A DNA stretch of 44,802 nucleotides from Paludibacteraceae bacterium (GTDB taxonomy: Bacteria; Bacteroidota; Bacteroidia; Bacteroidales; Paludibacteraceae), in contig JAFSKL010000015.1 of assembly GCA_017448985.1 (NCBI GenBank), positions 1 to 44,802 of the forward strand. Reading direction: 5' to 3'. Position 1 is the first letter of the stretch, and every line of letters starts with the position of its first letter. Shown here in pieces: positions 17,141 to 25,730 of the stretch. Under the pieces are notes generated by a model that was given only the letters and a program-made list of their open reading frames with translations, was not told the origin of the DNA and did no database searches. The position numbers and the translations under genes were made by a program.

Positions 17141-17708
17141 ATAAACATCCTTCAATCCAAATCTTGATACCTATTAACACCAATATGATTCCTCCTATCA
17201 ATTCGACATTCACGTTAAAGCGTTTGCCCATGTATTTGCCGATATGGTAGCCGCCTATGGAGAACAGGAAACTAACCAGACCGATGATGCCAATTCCTAT
17301 CCACAATCTCTCAGGAACGGGAATAAAAATGACGCCCGTCGCCAACGCATCAATCGAGGTGGCTACAGCCAGGAGCAGCAAATGGAATAATGACCATGGT
17401 TGGTGCTCCTTGGTACATGGTACTTCGTCCTTGGTACTTCTCCTCGATTCCCATATCATCTTGCCGCCGATGAAAGCCAGTAGCGTCAGCGCGATCCACG
17501 GTGCATAGACCCGAAAGAAGTCCGCAAAGATACATCCTGCCGAATAGCCTATCAACGGCATTCCTCCCTGGAACAGCCCGAACAGCACAGCCATCAACAG
17601 CGGTTTGGGACGCTCTACCGTCTTCACCTGCAAGCCTTGCGCGATACTGACTGCCAGACAATCCATCGCCAAGCCTATGGCAATAATGATGATCGTTAGT
17701 ATATCCAT
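17136..17708 (-). CDS. mntP: Manganese efflux pump MntP
   Basis: 190 residues with six hydrophobic helices in the inner membrane. The two inverted halves carry the family's acidic motifs: AIGLAMDCLAVSIAQGL near residue 10-26 and AVATSIDALATGVIF near 113-127. The pump exports Mn2+. Its ATG shares a base with the def stop (TGATG, 17706-17710), so translation is probably coupled. The loop around residues 89-100 (RSTKDEVPCTKEHQ) is encoded by a 7-bp tandem array and looks inserted. Many mntP genes are controlled by the yybP-ykoY riboswitch, but its position inside an operon leaves no leader here. Confidence 0.94.
   Translation of the reverse strand: MDILTIIIIAIGLAMDCLAVSIAQGLQVKTVERPKPLLMAVLFGLFQGGMPLIGYSAGCIFADFFRVYAPWIALTLLAFIGGKMIWESRRSTKDEVPCTKEHQPWSLFHLLLLAVATSIDALATGVIFIPVPERLWIGIGIIGLVSFLFSIGGYHIGKYMGKRFNVNVELIGGIILVLIGIKIWIEGCLL
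17409..17443. repeat. In-frame 7-bp tandem array inside mntP
   Basis: Units CTTGGTA, CATGGTA, CTTCGTC, CTTGGTA, CTTCTCC, lying in the loop between helices three and four. Confidence 0.75.
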
Positions 17709-18256
17709 CAGTTACGGCGGTATTTGTACCTCGCGCCTGTTTTGCCTTTGGCAATAGAGAGCAGTTTATTCCGCACAAAAGTCTTGCGAATAGGAGATAT
17801 ACGGTCGGTAAACACATGCCCTTCGAGATGGTCGTACTCATGCTCGATGATACGCGCCTGAAAGTCCGTAAACTCCTCTTCGTGCTCATTGAAATCTTCG
17901 TCCAGATACCGCACCACAATGGTCTTGGGACGAACCACATTCTCGCTGATACCCGGCAACGACAGACAGCCTTCCGAATAAGTGCAAGTCTCTTCACTCT
18001 CCTCCACTATCTCGGGATTGATGAAGGTCCGTTTGAAGCCCTTGCACTCGGGATAGTCTTCTTCCAACTCTGCCCCGTCCACAATGAACAAGCGCCACGG
18101 CTTGCCCACTTGCGGAGCTGCCAGACCACAGCCTTCCGCTTGCGTCAGCGTCTCGTACATATCCGCAACGAACTGCTTCAGTTCCGGCGTTGGCTCTATT
18201 TCCTCAGCCTGTTTTCTCAGTACCGGCTGCCCGTACAAGTAAATCGGTAATATCAT
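17708..18256 (-). CDS. def: Peptide deformylase
   Basis: Removes the formyl group from nascent proteins, 182 residues. All three family motifs are present: motif 1 GCGLAAPQVG (residues ~59-68), motif 2 EGCLSLPG (Cys metal ligand) and motif 3 IEHEYDHLEGH (the two His ligands and catalytic Glu of HExxH, here HEYDH). It begins MILPIYLYGQPVLRKQAEEI. It is preceded by a six- to seven-unit 7-bp array after ruvX and overlaps mntP by one base. Confidence 0.97.
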   Translation of the reverse strand: MILPIYLYGQPVLRKQAEEIEPTPELKQFVADMYETLTQAEGCGLAAPQVGKPWRLFIVDGAELEEDYPECKGFKRTFINPEIVEESEETCTYSEGCLSLPGISENVVRPKTIVVRYLDEDFNEHEEEFTDFQARIIEHEYDHLEGHVFTDRISPIRKTFVRNKLLSIAKGKTGARYKYRRN

Positions 18257-18261
18257 GGAAT

Positions 18262-18310
18262 AATTTTTAATTCTTAATTTTTAATTCTTAATTTTTAATT
18301 CTTAATTTTC
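18262..18310. repeat. 7-bp tandem array between def and ruvX
   Basis: Seven units alternating AATTTTT and AATTCTT, ending AATTTTC. It covers the gap and runs into ruvX, supplying the codons for its last residues (KIKN) and its stop. Confidence 0.88.
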
Positions 18311-18711
18311 TCAAGGTATCCCTCGAGAATGATACACGCTGCTATCTTATCGACCACAGCCTTGTCCTGCCGGTCTTTCTTTTTCATGCCCCCATCTATC
18401 ATCGCCCTATGCGCCAGAACCGACGTGAAGCGCTCGTCATACATAGTTATCGGTTTGTCGGGGAAAGTCTTTTTTAGTACCCCCACGAACGGCCGTATAT
18501 AGTTCATCGCCTCCGACTCCTGGCCGTTCATCTGCGTCGGATGGCCTACCACAATTTCATCGACGGGCTCCTTTGCGAAGTATGCTTTGAGCCAATCCAA
18601 CAAACTCTTCGTATCAATCGTAAGCAGTGGATTAGCCGTTATACGGAGAGCATCCGTAACGGCTAATCCTGTGCGTTTACGACCGTAGTCTATGGCGAGA
18701 ATGCGACCCAT
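18295..18711 (-). CDS. ruvX: Putative pre-16S rRNA nuclease RuvX/YqgF
   Basis: 138 residues with an RNase H-like fold. It begins MGRILAIDYGRKRTGLAVTD with the catalytic first Asp, and continues with VDEIVVGHPTQMNGQES, ITMYDERFTSVLAHRAM and DKAAACIILEGYL-type ends (KAVVDKIAACIILEGYLEK). The family matures the 5' end of 16S rRNA. The start ATG shares a base with the stop of the TPR gene (TAATG, 18709-18713), so translation is coupled. The C-terminal tail has been written by the adjoining tandem array. Confidence 0.95.
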   Translation of the reverse strand: MGRILAIDYGRKRTGLAVTDALRITANPLLTIDTKSLLDWLKAYFAKEPVDEIVVGHPTQMNGQESEAMNYIRPFVGVLKKTFPDKPITMYDERFTSVLAHRAMIDGGMKKKDRQDKAVVDKIAACIILEGYLEKIKN

Positions 18712-19949
18712 TAGAGGTTATTTAGTTTCTCACTCACTTCTTCGTACTTGTCGTTCATGCCGAAGCGATAGTACAATGCCTTGAGCGTCTGCAGATAACT
18801 GCGATCCTCCGGAGCCATCTCGTGTGCTTTCTCGAAGAACGGCAACGACTGACGGAACACGGCGTTCATCTCGTCCAGCGCTTTCTTGTACTCCTTGTTG
18901 TCGGAGATCGTGGCAGCTGCCTCGTTCAGCTTGACAGCCTGGTTGTAGTAAACACGGCCCTTACCGGCTTGTGCATCGGCCAAGGTTGGGTCATACTTGA
19001 GCGCGTTGTCGAAGTCTTTGAGTGCCTCCTCGTAGTTACCCTGGTTCTCGTCCAGGTTTCCTTTGATCAGGTGGTACTGAGCTACTTCCGGTTCACGCTC
19101 GATAGCCTGTGCCAGATAGTCGATAGCTGTCTTTTCCTGACCGGAGAAGATGTAGTAGTTGATCAGGTTCTGCAGGAACCACGGCTCTTGCGGGAAACGA
19201 ACAACGGCATCTTGCAGCGTAGCCACGAACTTGGCGGTATCCTTCAGCGCCACATACTCCTGATAGAGGAACTGATTGACTGCGATAGGCTCGGTCTCAC
19301 CGGTCTTCATCTCTTCGAGCAGAGCGATGGCCTCGTCGTGCAGCTCACTCTGAACGGCAAAAATAGCGGTGTAGTACTTGTACTGCAGGTAATTGGTGTC
19401 CTTCGGCATCTCGTTCTGCAGCTTCGGATCTTGCATCATCGGCAGGTCAGGCAGGTCGATATGGAGTTTGAATGCCTGGTATGCGCCGGCATAATCCTTC
19501 TGCTCGTTCAGATAGATACCGTACTTCACCAATTCCTGGTTCTTGTAGTACTCTAACATCTTCTTGCTGATGTTGTTGCGGGTCTTGGTGTCCACTACCT
19601 CACGGCCTTTCTTGTCGAGGGTCGGGATCATCGCCAGTTCGTCAGCCTTCAGCCAGTATTTGTAGCTCTCTTCCACGGCAGCTCCGGCTTTGGCCTGGTT
19701 CACGCCCATACCCATCAGCTGGTTGTAGTTCTCCTTGGTCAGTTCCTGATAGCCTATCATTCCTGCCCAGTAGTAGGTCTCTGCCGTCGGTTCGGCTTCC
19801 AGGGCCTCGCCCATCAGTCGGCGCGCTTCGCTGAAATCAGCGTTCTCCGACATCATGATACTCTTGGATTTTTTCACCAACGGGTTCTTCTGTGCGTAGC
19901 AGCTTGCACTCATGAGCACAATGGCTGCCAAAATCAATGTCTTTTTCAT
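18711..19949 (-). CDS. Secreted tetratricopeptide repeat protein
   Basis: 412 residues with a signal peptide, MKKTLILAAIVLMSASCYAQ. The Cys at residue 17 lies before the AQ signal-peptidase I-like site, so a lipoprotein is less likely. At least five TPR-like helix pairs follow (YKYYTAIFAVQSELHDEAIA, YHLIKGNLDENQGNYEEALKD, DAQAGKGRVYYNQAVKLNEA). It is probably a periplasmic scaffold or assembly factor; no enzyme motif is seen. It starts 2 bp after gyrA, and gyrA followed by a TPR gene is a recurrent Bacteroidales arrangement. Confidence 0.88.
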   Translation of the reverse strand: MKKTLILAAIVLMSASCYAQKNPLVKKSKSIMMSENADFSEARRLMGEALEAEPTAETYYWAGMIGYQELTKENYNQLMGMGVNQAKAGAAVEESYKYWLKADELAMIPTLDKKGREVVDTKTRNNISKKMLEYYKNQELVKYGIYLNEQKDYAGAYQAFKLHIDLPDLPMMQDPKLQNEMPKDTNYLQYKYYTAIFAVQSELHDEAIALLEEMKTGETEPIAVNQFLYQEYVALKDTAKFVATLQDAVVRFPQEPWFLQNLINYYIFSGQEKTAIDYLAQAIEREPEVAQYHLIKGNLDENQGNYEEALKDFDNALKYDPTLADAQAGKGRVYYNQAVKLNEAAATISDNKEYKKALDEMNAVFRQSLPFFEKAHEMAPEDRSYLQTLKALYYRFGMNDKYEEVSEKLNNL

Positions 19950-19951
19950 AA

Positions 19952-22540
19952 TTATTCTTGATTTTCGTTAATATTATCATTCTCTCCATTGAGCGGCTCT
20001 GCCGCGCTCATTTCATCATTCTCACTCTCTTCTTTCGGAACGATACAACCGCTCATCAGCGTGTCGTTGCGTTTCTGGAGTTCGATCAGTTTGACGCCTT
20101 GTGCGGCACGGCCGGTCTGACGGATGGTCGATATATCCATACGGATAGCCGTTCCTGCCTTGGTGATAAGCATCAGGTCGTCGTTGTCGGTCACGGCTTC
20201 AATACCAACGAGGTGACCGGTCTTCTCCGTAATCTCGATGGTCTTGACGCCTTTTCCGCCACGATTGGTGACGCGATAGATGGCGTTGCCTTCCTCGTCA
20301 TCCAGGGCTGTGCGCTTGCCAAAACCGTTCTCCGATATCACAAGGATCGTCTTGTCTGTATTTTTCTCTACACAAACCGTGCCAATCACGCGATCTTGAC
20401 CGTCATCTTCCAAAGTTATTGCCTTCACACCGGTCGCCGAACGGCCCATCGGACGCACGCCGGACTCGTTGAAACGGCATACTTTACCGTTGTACGAAGC
20501 CACTAACATCTCGCTTTGTCCGTCGGTCAGCGTCACGCCTATCAGTTCGTCGCCTTCACGCAGACCGAGCGCGATGATACCGTTGGCGCGAGGACGCGAA
20601 TACGCCTCGAGCGTCGTCTTCTTCATCAGACCGTTCTTGGTGATAAAGATGAGGAAGTGGTTCTCGATGTACTCCTGGTCGTTCAGACCCTTCACGTTGA
20701 TGCAGGTACGTACCTTGTCGCCGGTCTGCAGGTTGATCATGTTCTGTATCGCCCTACCCTTCGACTGCTTGTTGCCTTCCGGCAGCTCATATACTTTGAG
20801 CCAGTACAGACGCCCCATCTCCGTGAAGAACATCATTGTCGAGTGCATCGATGCCTGGTGTACATACTCGATAAAGTCCTGGTCGCGGGCACTACCGGCT
20901 TTCGAACCGATACCGCCACGCGTCTGCTGACGGAAGTCGGCCAACGGCGTACGCTTGATATAACCGAGGTGCGAGATGGTGATCACCATGTCGTCGTCCG
21001 CGTACATGTCTTCGGGGTTGAACTCCGTCGCCATCTTCACGATCTTCGTACGGCGCTCGTCGCCGTATTTGTCTTTTATCTCGATCAGCTCGCTCTCGAT
21101 CAGCTCATAGCGCATCTCTTCGTTGGCAAGCAGTTCGTTCAGGTGGGCAATCAGTTTCTCTATCTCCGCGTATTCGTTCTTCAACTCGTCGATACGCAAG
21201 CCGGTCAACGCGCTCAGACGCATATCCACGATCGCTTTCGACTGCAGGTTATCCAGATTGAAACGTGCCTCCAAGTTAGCCTGCGCGTCTGCCGGCGTAC
21301 GGCTCGCACGGATGATACGAACCACCTCGTCGATGTTGTCCACGGCTATGATCAAGCCTTCTAAGATATGTGCACGCTCTTCCGCTTTCTTCAGCTCGAA
21401 CTTCGTCCGGCGAACCACTATGTCCATACGGTGCTCGATGAAGTTTCCGATCAGCTGCTTGAGATTCAGCAGCATGGGACGGCCCTTGACGAGAGCGATG
21501 TTGTTCACGGCAAAGCTCGACTGCAGGGCGGTGAACTTGTACAGTTTGTTCAGTACCACCTGTGCGTTCGCGTCACGTTTCACCTCCACCACGATGCGGA
21601 TATCGCGTTTCGAATAGTCGTTGATGTCGGATATGCCTTCTATCTTCTTGTCGCTCACGAGGTCCGCTATGTTCTGTACCAGGTCTTTCTTCACCACGCC
21701 GTACGGCAGTTCGGTTATCACGATGTGCTCACGGCCGTTGTCGTCGGTCTCTATGTCGGCGTTCGAACGGATGATCACACGGCCGCGACCGGTCTCGTAC
21801 GCATCGCGTACGCCCTGATAGCCGTATATCGTACCGCCTGTCGGGAAATCCGGGGCTTTGATATGCTCCATCAGATCTTCTACCGTTATCTCCGGCACGA
21901 ACTCATCGTGCAGGCGCGCGACGATATTCTTAATGTACGCGCAACAGCCGTCTATCACCTCACTCAGGTTATGCGTCGGCATGTTCGTCGCCATACCTAC
22001 GGCTATACCGCTCGCGCCGTTCACCAGCAGGTTCGGGAAACGGCAAGGCAGAACGGTCGGCTCTTTGAGGCTGTCGTCGAAGTTGTTCTGCATGTCCACG
22101 GTGTCCTTGTCGATGTCGCGAAGCATCTCCTCCGCCAGTTTCGACAGACGCGCCTCCGTGTAACGCATGGCAGCTGCGCCGTCACCGTCGACACTACCGA
22201 AGTTTCCTTGACCGTCTACCAGGCAATAACGCATCGCCCAAGGCTGTGCCATACGAACCAGCGTGCCGTAGATCGAACTGTCTCCGTGCGGGTGGTACTT
22301 ACCCATCACCTCACCCACGATACGCGCACTCTTCTTCGTCGGCTTGTCGGAGGTGTTTCCCAACTCGTTCATTCCGAACAGCACACGCCGGTGAACAGGC
22401 TTGAAGCCGTCGCGTACATCCGGCAACGCACGGCTCACTATCACACTCATCGAGTAATCGATGTAAGAGGACTTCATTTCCTCATCAATCTTCACAGGAA
22501 TAATGTGATCATTCTTGATAATCTCGTTGTTTTCTTCCAT
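19952..22540 (-). CDS. gyrA: DNA gyrase subunit A
   Basis: Breakage-reunion subunit of gyrase, 862 residues. Catalytic Tyr127 lies in AAAMRYTEARL. The quinolone region reads GKYHPHGDSSIYGTLVRMAQ (80-99), with Ser88 matching E. coli Ser83 and Gly92 at the position of E. coli Asp87. The C-terminal beta-pinwheel has the GyrA-box equivalent QTRGGIGSKAG near residues 540-550, where the usual Lys/Arg before the last Gly is Ile. The tail is acidic (EESENDEMSAAEPLNG...). Start ATG 22538-22540; own promoter at 22694-22725. It heads a nine-gene same-strand run. Confidence 0.96.
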   Translation of the reverse strand: MEENNEIIKNDHIIPVKIDEEMKSSYIDYSMSVIVSRALPDVRDGFKPVHRRVLFGMNELGNTSDKPTKKSARIVGEVMGKYHPHGDSSIYGTLVRMAQPWAMRYCLVDGQGNFGSVDGDGAAAMRYTEARLSKLAEEMLRDIDKDTVDMQNNFDDSLKEPTVLPCRFPNLLVNGASGIAVGMATNMPTHNLSEVIDGCCAYIKNIVARLHDEFVPEITVEDLMEHIKAPDFPTGGTIYGYQGVRDAYETGRGRVIIRSNADIETDDNGREHIVITELPYGVVKKDLVQNIADLVSDKKIEGISDINDYSKRDIRIVVEVKRDANAQVVLNKLYKFTALQSSFAVNNIALVKGRPMLLNLKQLIGNFIEHRMDIVVRRTKFELKKAEERAHILEGLIIAVDNIDEVVRIIRASRTPADAQANLEARFNLDNLQSKAIVDMRLSALTGLRIDELKNEYAEIEKLIAHLNELLANEEMRYELIESELIEIKDKYGDERRTKIVKMATEFNPEDMYADDDMVITISHLGYIKRTPLADFRQQTRGGIGSKAGSARDQDFIEYVHQASMHSTMMFFTEMGRLYWLKVYELPEGNKQSKGRAIQNMINLQTGDKVRTCINVKGLNDQEYIENHFLIFITKNGLMKKTTLEAYSRPRANGIIALGLREGDELIGVTLTDGQSEMLVASYNGKVCRFNESGVRPMGRSATGVKAITLEDDGQDRVIGTVCVEKNTDKTILVISENGFGKRTALDDEEGNAIYRVTNRGGKGVKTIEITEKTGHLVGIEAVTDNDDLMLITKAGTAIRMDISTIRQTGRAAQGVKLIELQKRNDTLMSGCIVPKEESENDEMSAAEPLNGENDNINENQE

Positions 22541-22693
22541 TTGTTATAATATTTTAATCGTTTAATATGCTCTCTTTCGGTATTCCGGTATTCCGTGATC
22601 CCCTCTCTTCGGTATCCCGTCCTTCGACATCTCGAGGTCTCGAAATAATCGTGCCCTTGCGGCTAAGAAGTCTCGACATCTCAAAAAACCGTG

Positions 22694-22725
22694 CAAAGAT
22701 ACGAAAAATTCTTGACATGTGCAAA
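22694..22725 (-). promoter_or_regulatory. Promoter of gyrA and its downstream run
   Basis: Minus strand: TTTG (22722-22725), 20 bp, TATCTTTG (22694-22701), a perfect pattern match. Predicted start near 22690, so the leader is about 150 nt. The leader contains 8-bp near-repeats of GGTATTCC (22576-22620). Confidence 0.8.
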
Positions 22726-22908
22726 TTTTTGCCCAACATTTTTTGCTTTTTCCTCGTTTTTGCCCCTTTTTATGCGTTTTAAGCGCCTTTTCGCTCTCTA
22801 TCGACACCCCCTCGATTCATCTTCCCAACTCACTTATTTTCGATTTATAACTATTTGCCTTTGACTATTTTTCTTTAGTTTTTTTGGTTAAATTATCGCC
22901 TCCTATCG
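22726..22908. other. Non-coding stretch upstream of the gyrA promoter
   Basis: AT-rich and pyrimidine-rich spacer between the gyrA promoter and the tail of the lipoprotein operon. I see no gene, hairpin or second promoter in it. Confidence 0.5.
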
Positions 22909-22943
22909 AATTTTTAATTTTTAATTCTTAATTTTTAATTCCC
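22909..22943. repeat. 7-bp tandem array downstream of the lipoprotein gene terminator
   Basis: Units AATTTTT, AATTTTT, AATTCTT, AATTTTT, AATTCCC, directly abutting the terminator. Confidence 0.85.
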
Positions 22944-22944
22944 C

Positions 22945-22969
22945 AAAAAAGGAGCCCGAAGGCCCCTTT
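22945..22969 (-). terminator. Terminator of the lipoprotein gene
   Basis: Minus strand: stem AAAGGGGCC / GGCTCCTTT (one G-T pair) with a TTCG tetraloop, followed by a run of T. It lies 35 bp after the stop of the gene at 23004. Confidence 0.88.
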
Positions 22970-23003
22970 CCTATCCACCCGCCAACTGGCGGATCGCTTA
23001 TTG

Positions 23004-24056
23004 CTATTCTACCTTTTTAAGCTTCATCATCATCCAACCGCTGTATCCGTAGTATTTGGGATCCTTCAGCTCTTCTGGCACTTCATAGCCTGAGCTGATT
23101 GTCGCATGAGCTTCTTCATGAATTCCGATAGAAAATTGCAGATACCCGAATGGCGTTTTAAACGGATCTTCCTCCGAGAGAATATGTATCTCGCAATGCT
23201 CCAGTCCGCCGGAAAAGCGGCTTTCGTACGCATATACGGTTTCTGCGCCATCCGCATCCGCAATACGCAGCTTGCCGTCTTCACCGAAATGAAGCACTTT
23301 CCCCGCTAAAAGCGTGTTTACATCCACGCGGATTCTCTCTACTTGCGTCTCTCCGCCTTCTCCCTCCGGCTCAATATAACCATCGTAGATAATACTGTCG
23401 CTCACCACTTTCCACGGATTGGCTGTCAACTTTTCCAAAGCACTTTTCACCGTCACTTCCGGCAGGCCTTCTACGCGCTGATAAACCTCATAATAGATTA
23501 CATCTTTCTCTTCACGCTGGCAAGGATGTTTAAATACCAAACGGTCTTTCTCCACCAGATCCACGATGTAATTCTCATCCGCTTCGCCCATCCAATAATT
23601 GCTTCCGTTCGCAGAGTTGTACACCTTCTCATGGAATACGATTTTGTCTTTGTTCAACGACCAGCTGCCGTACGATGTCCTCAATGCCGGCGTGCCGTCG
23701 TATAGACCCATATACATCGAATAAGCACTCGACATGTCCTCTAACAACTGCAGGAAATACTGTGTGTAGCCGCGACTGATCTCGCTATTCTTAAGCCAGT
23801 CCTTATAACGGTTTATATCGCCTTCCGGACTCGTCTCCGTTGTCGCCACCAACTGCCAGTAACCTGTAAAATCCTTTGCGTCATACTCTTTGATGGCATC
23901 TTTTTCTTCGCCGGTCGTCAGGTCCTCAAACCATTGCTTGCTGCCCTCTTTATGATCCGTCCACGGGTTCTCTGGCGGATTATAGGTCTTACACCCGCTA
24001 AACAGCATACCAACCGTCATGGCCACTAACGCCATTTCTGTAAAAATCTTTTTCAT
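23004..24056 (-). CDS. Lipoprotein of unknown function
   Basis: 350 residues. A lipoprotein signal MKKIFTEMALVAMTVGMLFSGC places the acylated Cys at residue 22. The mature part has two similar beta-rich stretches that resemble Bacteroides lipocalin-like domains: residues ~60-200, beginning DFTGYWQLVATTE, and ~210-345, beginning NPWKVVSDSIIYDGYI. The second carries VLHFGEDGKLRIAD. I do not recognise a named family. It lies 12 bp after the YdeI-like gene and ends at a clear terminator, so the two form a small operon. Confidence 0.8.
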   Translation of the reverse strand: MKKIFTEMALVAMTVGMLFSGCKTYNPPENPWTDHKEGSKQWFEDLTTGEEKDAIKEYDAKDFTGYWQLVATTETSPEGDINRYKDWLKNSEISRGYTQYFLQLLEDMSSAYSMYMGLYDGTPALRTSYGSWSLNKDKIVFHEKVYNSANGSNYWMGEADENYIVDLVEKDRLVFKHPCQREEKDVIYYEVYQRVEGLPEVTVKSALEKLTANPWKVVSDSIIYDGYIEPEGEGGETQVERIRVDVNTLLAGKVLHFGEDGKLRIADADGAETVYAYESRFSGGLEHCEIHILSEEDPFKTPFGYLQFSIGIHEEAHATISSGYEVPEELKDPKYYGYSGWMMMKLKKVE

Positions 24057-24068
24057 ATTCGTGAGTTT

Positions 24069-24419
24069 TTAGAGTTTGTTGCTTTTTGCCAATGCGGCAC
24101 GACCTAGGTCGGTCATCAGACCGCGGGCTTCCAGGTCGGCACAGCGTTGTTTGTTCAGTTCGGTCCAATGGCTTTTCTTTTGTCGCGGCGAGAGGCGCTG
24201 AGCCAAGCGGCCGTCACCCAGTCGTTTGAGCGTCGAGTCTATCCATCCGAAACAGAGCGATTCTTCCACAACATCCAAGTACGGCAGACACACGCCTTCG
24301 GGTTTCTTCTTCCCGCGGTACATGGCAATCCAGCAGTATTTTTTGCTTGCCGCATTGAGCTCGAACCACGCCCTGAGGTGTGCCCGTTCACTATATTCCA
24401 ACAGATCAACTATTTCCAT
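24069..24419 (-). CDS. YdeI/OmpD-associated family protein, short form
   Basis: 116 residues, soluble. The sequence matches the start of YdeI-type proteins: LRAWFELNAASKKYCWIAMY, then CLPYLDVVEESLCFGWIDST, then LAQRLSPRQKKSHWTELNKQ and LEARGLMTDLGRAAL. Usual members are about 190 residues, with a second domain missing here, so this is either a short subtype or a truncated gene. The stop is followed at once by the lipoprotein gene. The biochemical role is unknown. Confidence 0.82.
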   Translation of the reverse strand: MEIVDLLEYSERAHLRAWFELNAASKKYCWIAMYRGKKKPEGVCLPYLDVVEESLCFGWIDSTLKRLGDGRLAQRLSPRQKKSHWTELNKQRCADLEARGLMTDLGRAALAKSNKL

Positions 24420-24509
24420 TATTTACATCAGCTCTGTAGTCTTAATAGCCATAATGGTGTGTTGCGTTAATTGTATTTTTGGATGCCGTGTTGGCTTAAA
24501 AACTGCGTG

Positions 24510-24541
24510 CAAAGGTAGTACTTTTTTTTGAAATATGCAAA
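24510..24541 (-). promoter_or_regulatory. Promoter of the YdeI-like/lipoprotein operon
   Basis: Minus strand: TTTG (24538-24541), 20 bp, TACCTTTG (24510-24517), a perfect match. Predicted start near 24506, leader about 87 nt. The rest of 24420-24623 shows no gene. Confidence 0.8.
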
Positions 24542-24623
24542 TAAATGCTAATAAAAATGGTTGAAGGAAGTTTGAAAAATGCATTTCCAGACTATCCTCT
24601 ATTATTTTATCTCTATGCCGGTG

Positions 24624-25412
24624 CTATTCGTAGTACTCTATTACACGATCAACAACAATGGTTCCGTCTTCAGGTCTTATCCTTTCAGACTTTAACCAGT
24701 TACCGTATTTATCAAAGTCGGAATAAACGGTACGTTCAGAATTTTCCCATTGAACCTCAACCAATAAGCCTTTTTCATTAACAAAATAATGGAATGTCCT
24801 CTTTTGCCCTACTACATCAGAGTGGTATTCCGTGAAACTACCGTCGGGCAGATACTCAACAGAACAAATAACCATTCCTCCACCATATAAAAAGTCTCTT
24901 TTCTTGCTTAATCTGCCAAGGGAATCGTACTCAAATGTAAATCTTAGTGCAAAAGTGTTCTGTTGACTTGGAATCTCATAATGCTCTATCTTGCGTCCAT
25001 ACTCATCATAAACCGTTGAATCTGCACTAAAGAATTTTCCGTTAATATATGTTTCGGAAGTTATCCGATTTCCAGCAGAATCCATTCTCATCCGGCAATA
25101 ATTGCCTTTAATAATTCTTTTAGGCCCATATTCGTATTTCATGCAAATGCTATCGGAATATTGATACACATATCGGTGTTGAAATTTGTTATCATTATAG
25201 ATTACTTCGTCTTTCAGTCTTCCTTTCGAATCGTACATATATATTTGCCGACGGACTTTGGTGTTATGAAGAACATTATTGCAGTTTATGTATCTATTTG
25301 CAATAATGATTTGTTTGACAGGACCTTTTGCATAGTTAATAACAGTCTCGTCCGCAGCGTATATGGCTGCGAAGCACAAAGACAATAGCATAACACATAT
25401 TAAATTTTTCAT
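24624..25412 (-). CDS. Secreted YD-repeat protein
   Basis: 262 residues with a signal peptide (MKNLICVMLLSLCFAAIYAA). It has several degenerate YD/RHS-like beta-hairpin repeats: YDSKGRLKDEVIY, YDEYGRKIEHYEI, YDSLGRLSKKRDFL and FDKYGNWLKSERI. It has neither the RHS core nor a C-terminal toxin. It is the last gene of the RHS cluster. It may be a repeat-only relative or a partner of the RHS proteins; its function is not evident. Confidence 0.78.
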   Translation of the reverse strand: MKNLICVMLLSLCFAAIYAADETVINYAKGPVKQIIIANRYINCNNVLHNTKVRRQIYMYDSKGRLKDEVIYNDNKFQHRYVYQYSDSICMKYEYGPKRIIKGNYCRMRMDSAGNRITSETYINGKFFSADSTVYDEYGRKIEHYEIPSQQNTFALRFTFEYDSLGRLSKKRDFLYGGGMVICSVEYLPDGSFTEYHSDVVGQKRTFHYFVNEKGLLVEVQWENSERTVYSDFDKYGNWLKSERIRPEDGTIVVDRVIEYYE

Positions 25413-25424
25413 AATTATTGAATT

Positions 25425-25730
25425 TTATAACAAGTCAAAACCAAATAAGTAATGGCAAATAGAGCTGATGATTCCCAAGAGCACAAACCACACCACCATT
25501 ATGATAATAAGTATTACTCGCCCTTCACTCCATGTCTCATAATTATCTTTACAATACCATATTAGAAAATAGGCAGGGACTACATGGATTATTGATAATA
25601 TCCAAAACTTTGTTGTTAAGACCTGTTCCCATGACAAATGTTGGTTTGTTTTGGTACTAATAGCCCATCCCGAAGCTATAACCGCTGTTAATAAAACTGC
25701 CCCAATACTCCTCTTAATATTTAGTTTCAT
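25425..25730 (-). CDS. Small membrane protein next to an orphan RHS tip
   Basis: 101 residues with three hydrophobic segments: SIGAVLLTAVIASGWAI, FWILSIIHVVPAYFLIWY and VILIIIMVVWFVLLGIISSI. No family recognised. Its start overlaps the broken RHS tip by 17 bp. Small membrane proteins directly after RHS toxin ends are often immunity proteins, but the toxin part here is missing, so the assignment is open. Confidence 0.6.
   Translation of the reverse strand: MKLNIKRSIGAVLLTAVIASGWAISTKTNQHLSWEQVLTTKFWILSIIHVVPAYFLIWYCKDNYETWSEGRVILIIIMVVWFVLLGIISSICHYLFGFDLL

Noticed and set aside
21368..22549. Long plus-strand frame opposite gyrA (393 codons)
   Set aside because: Composition is His/Val/Arg-rich as expected for the complement of a GC-biased gene; gyrA is certain.
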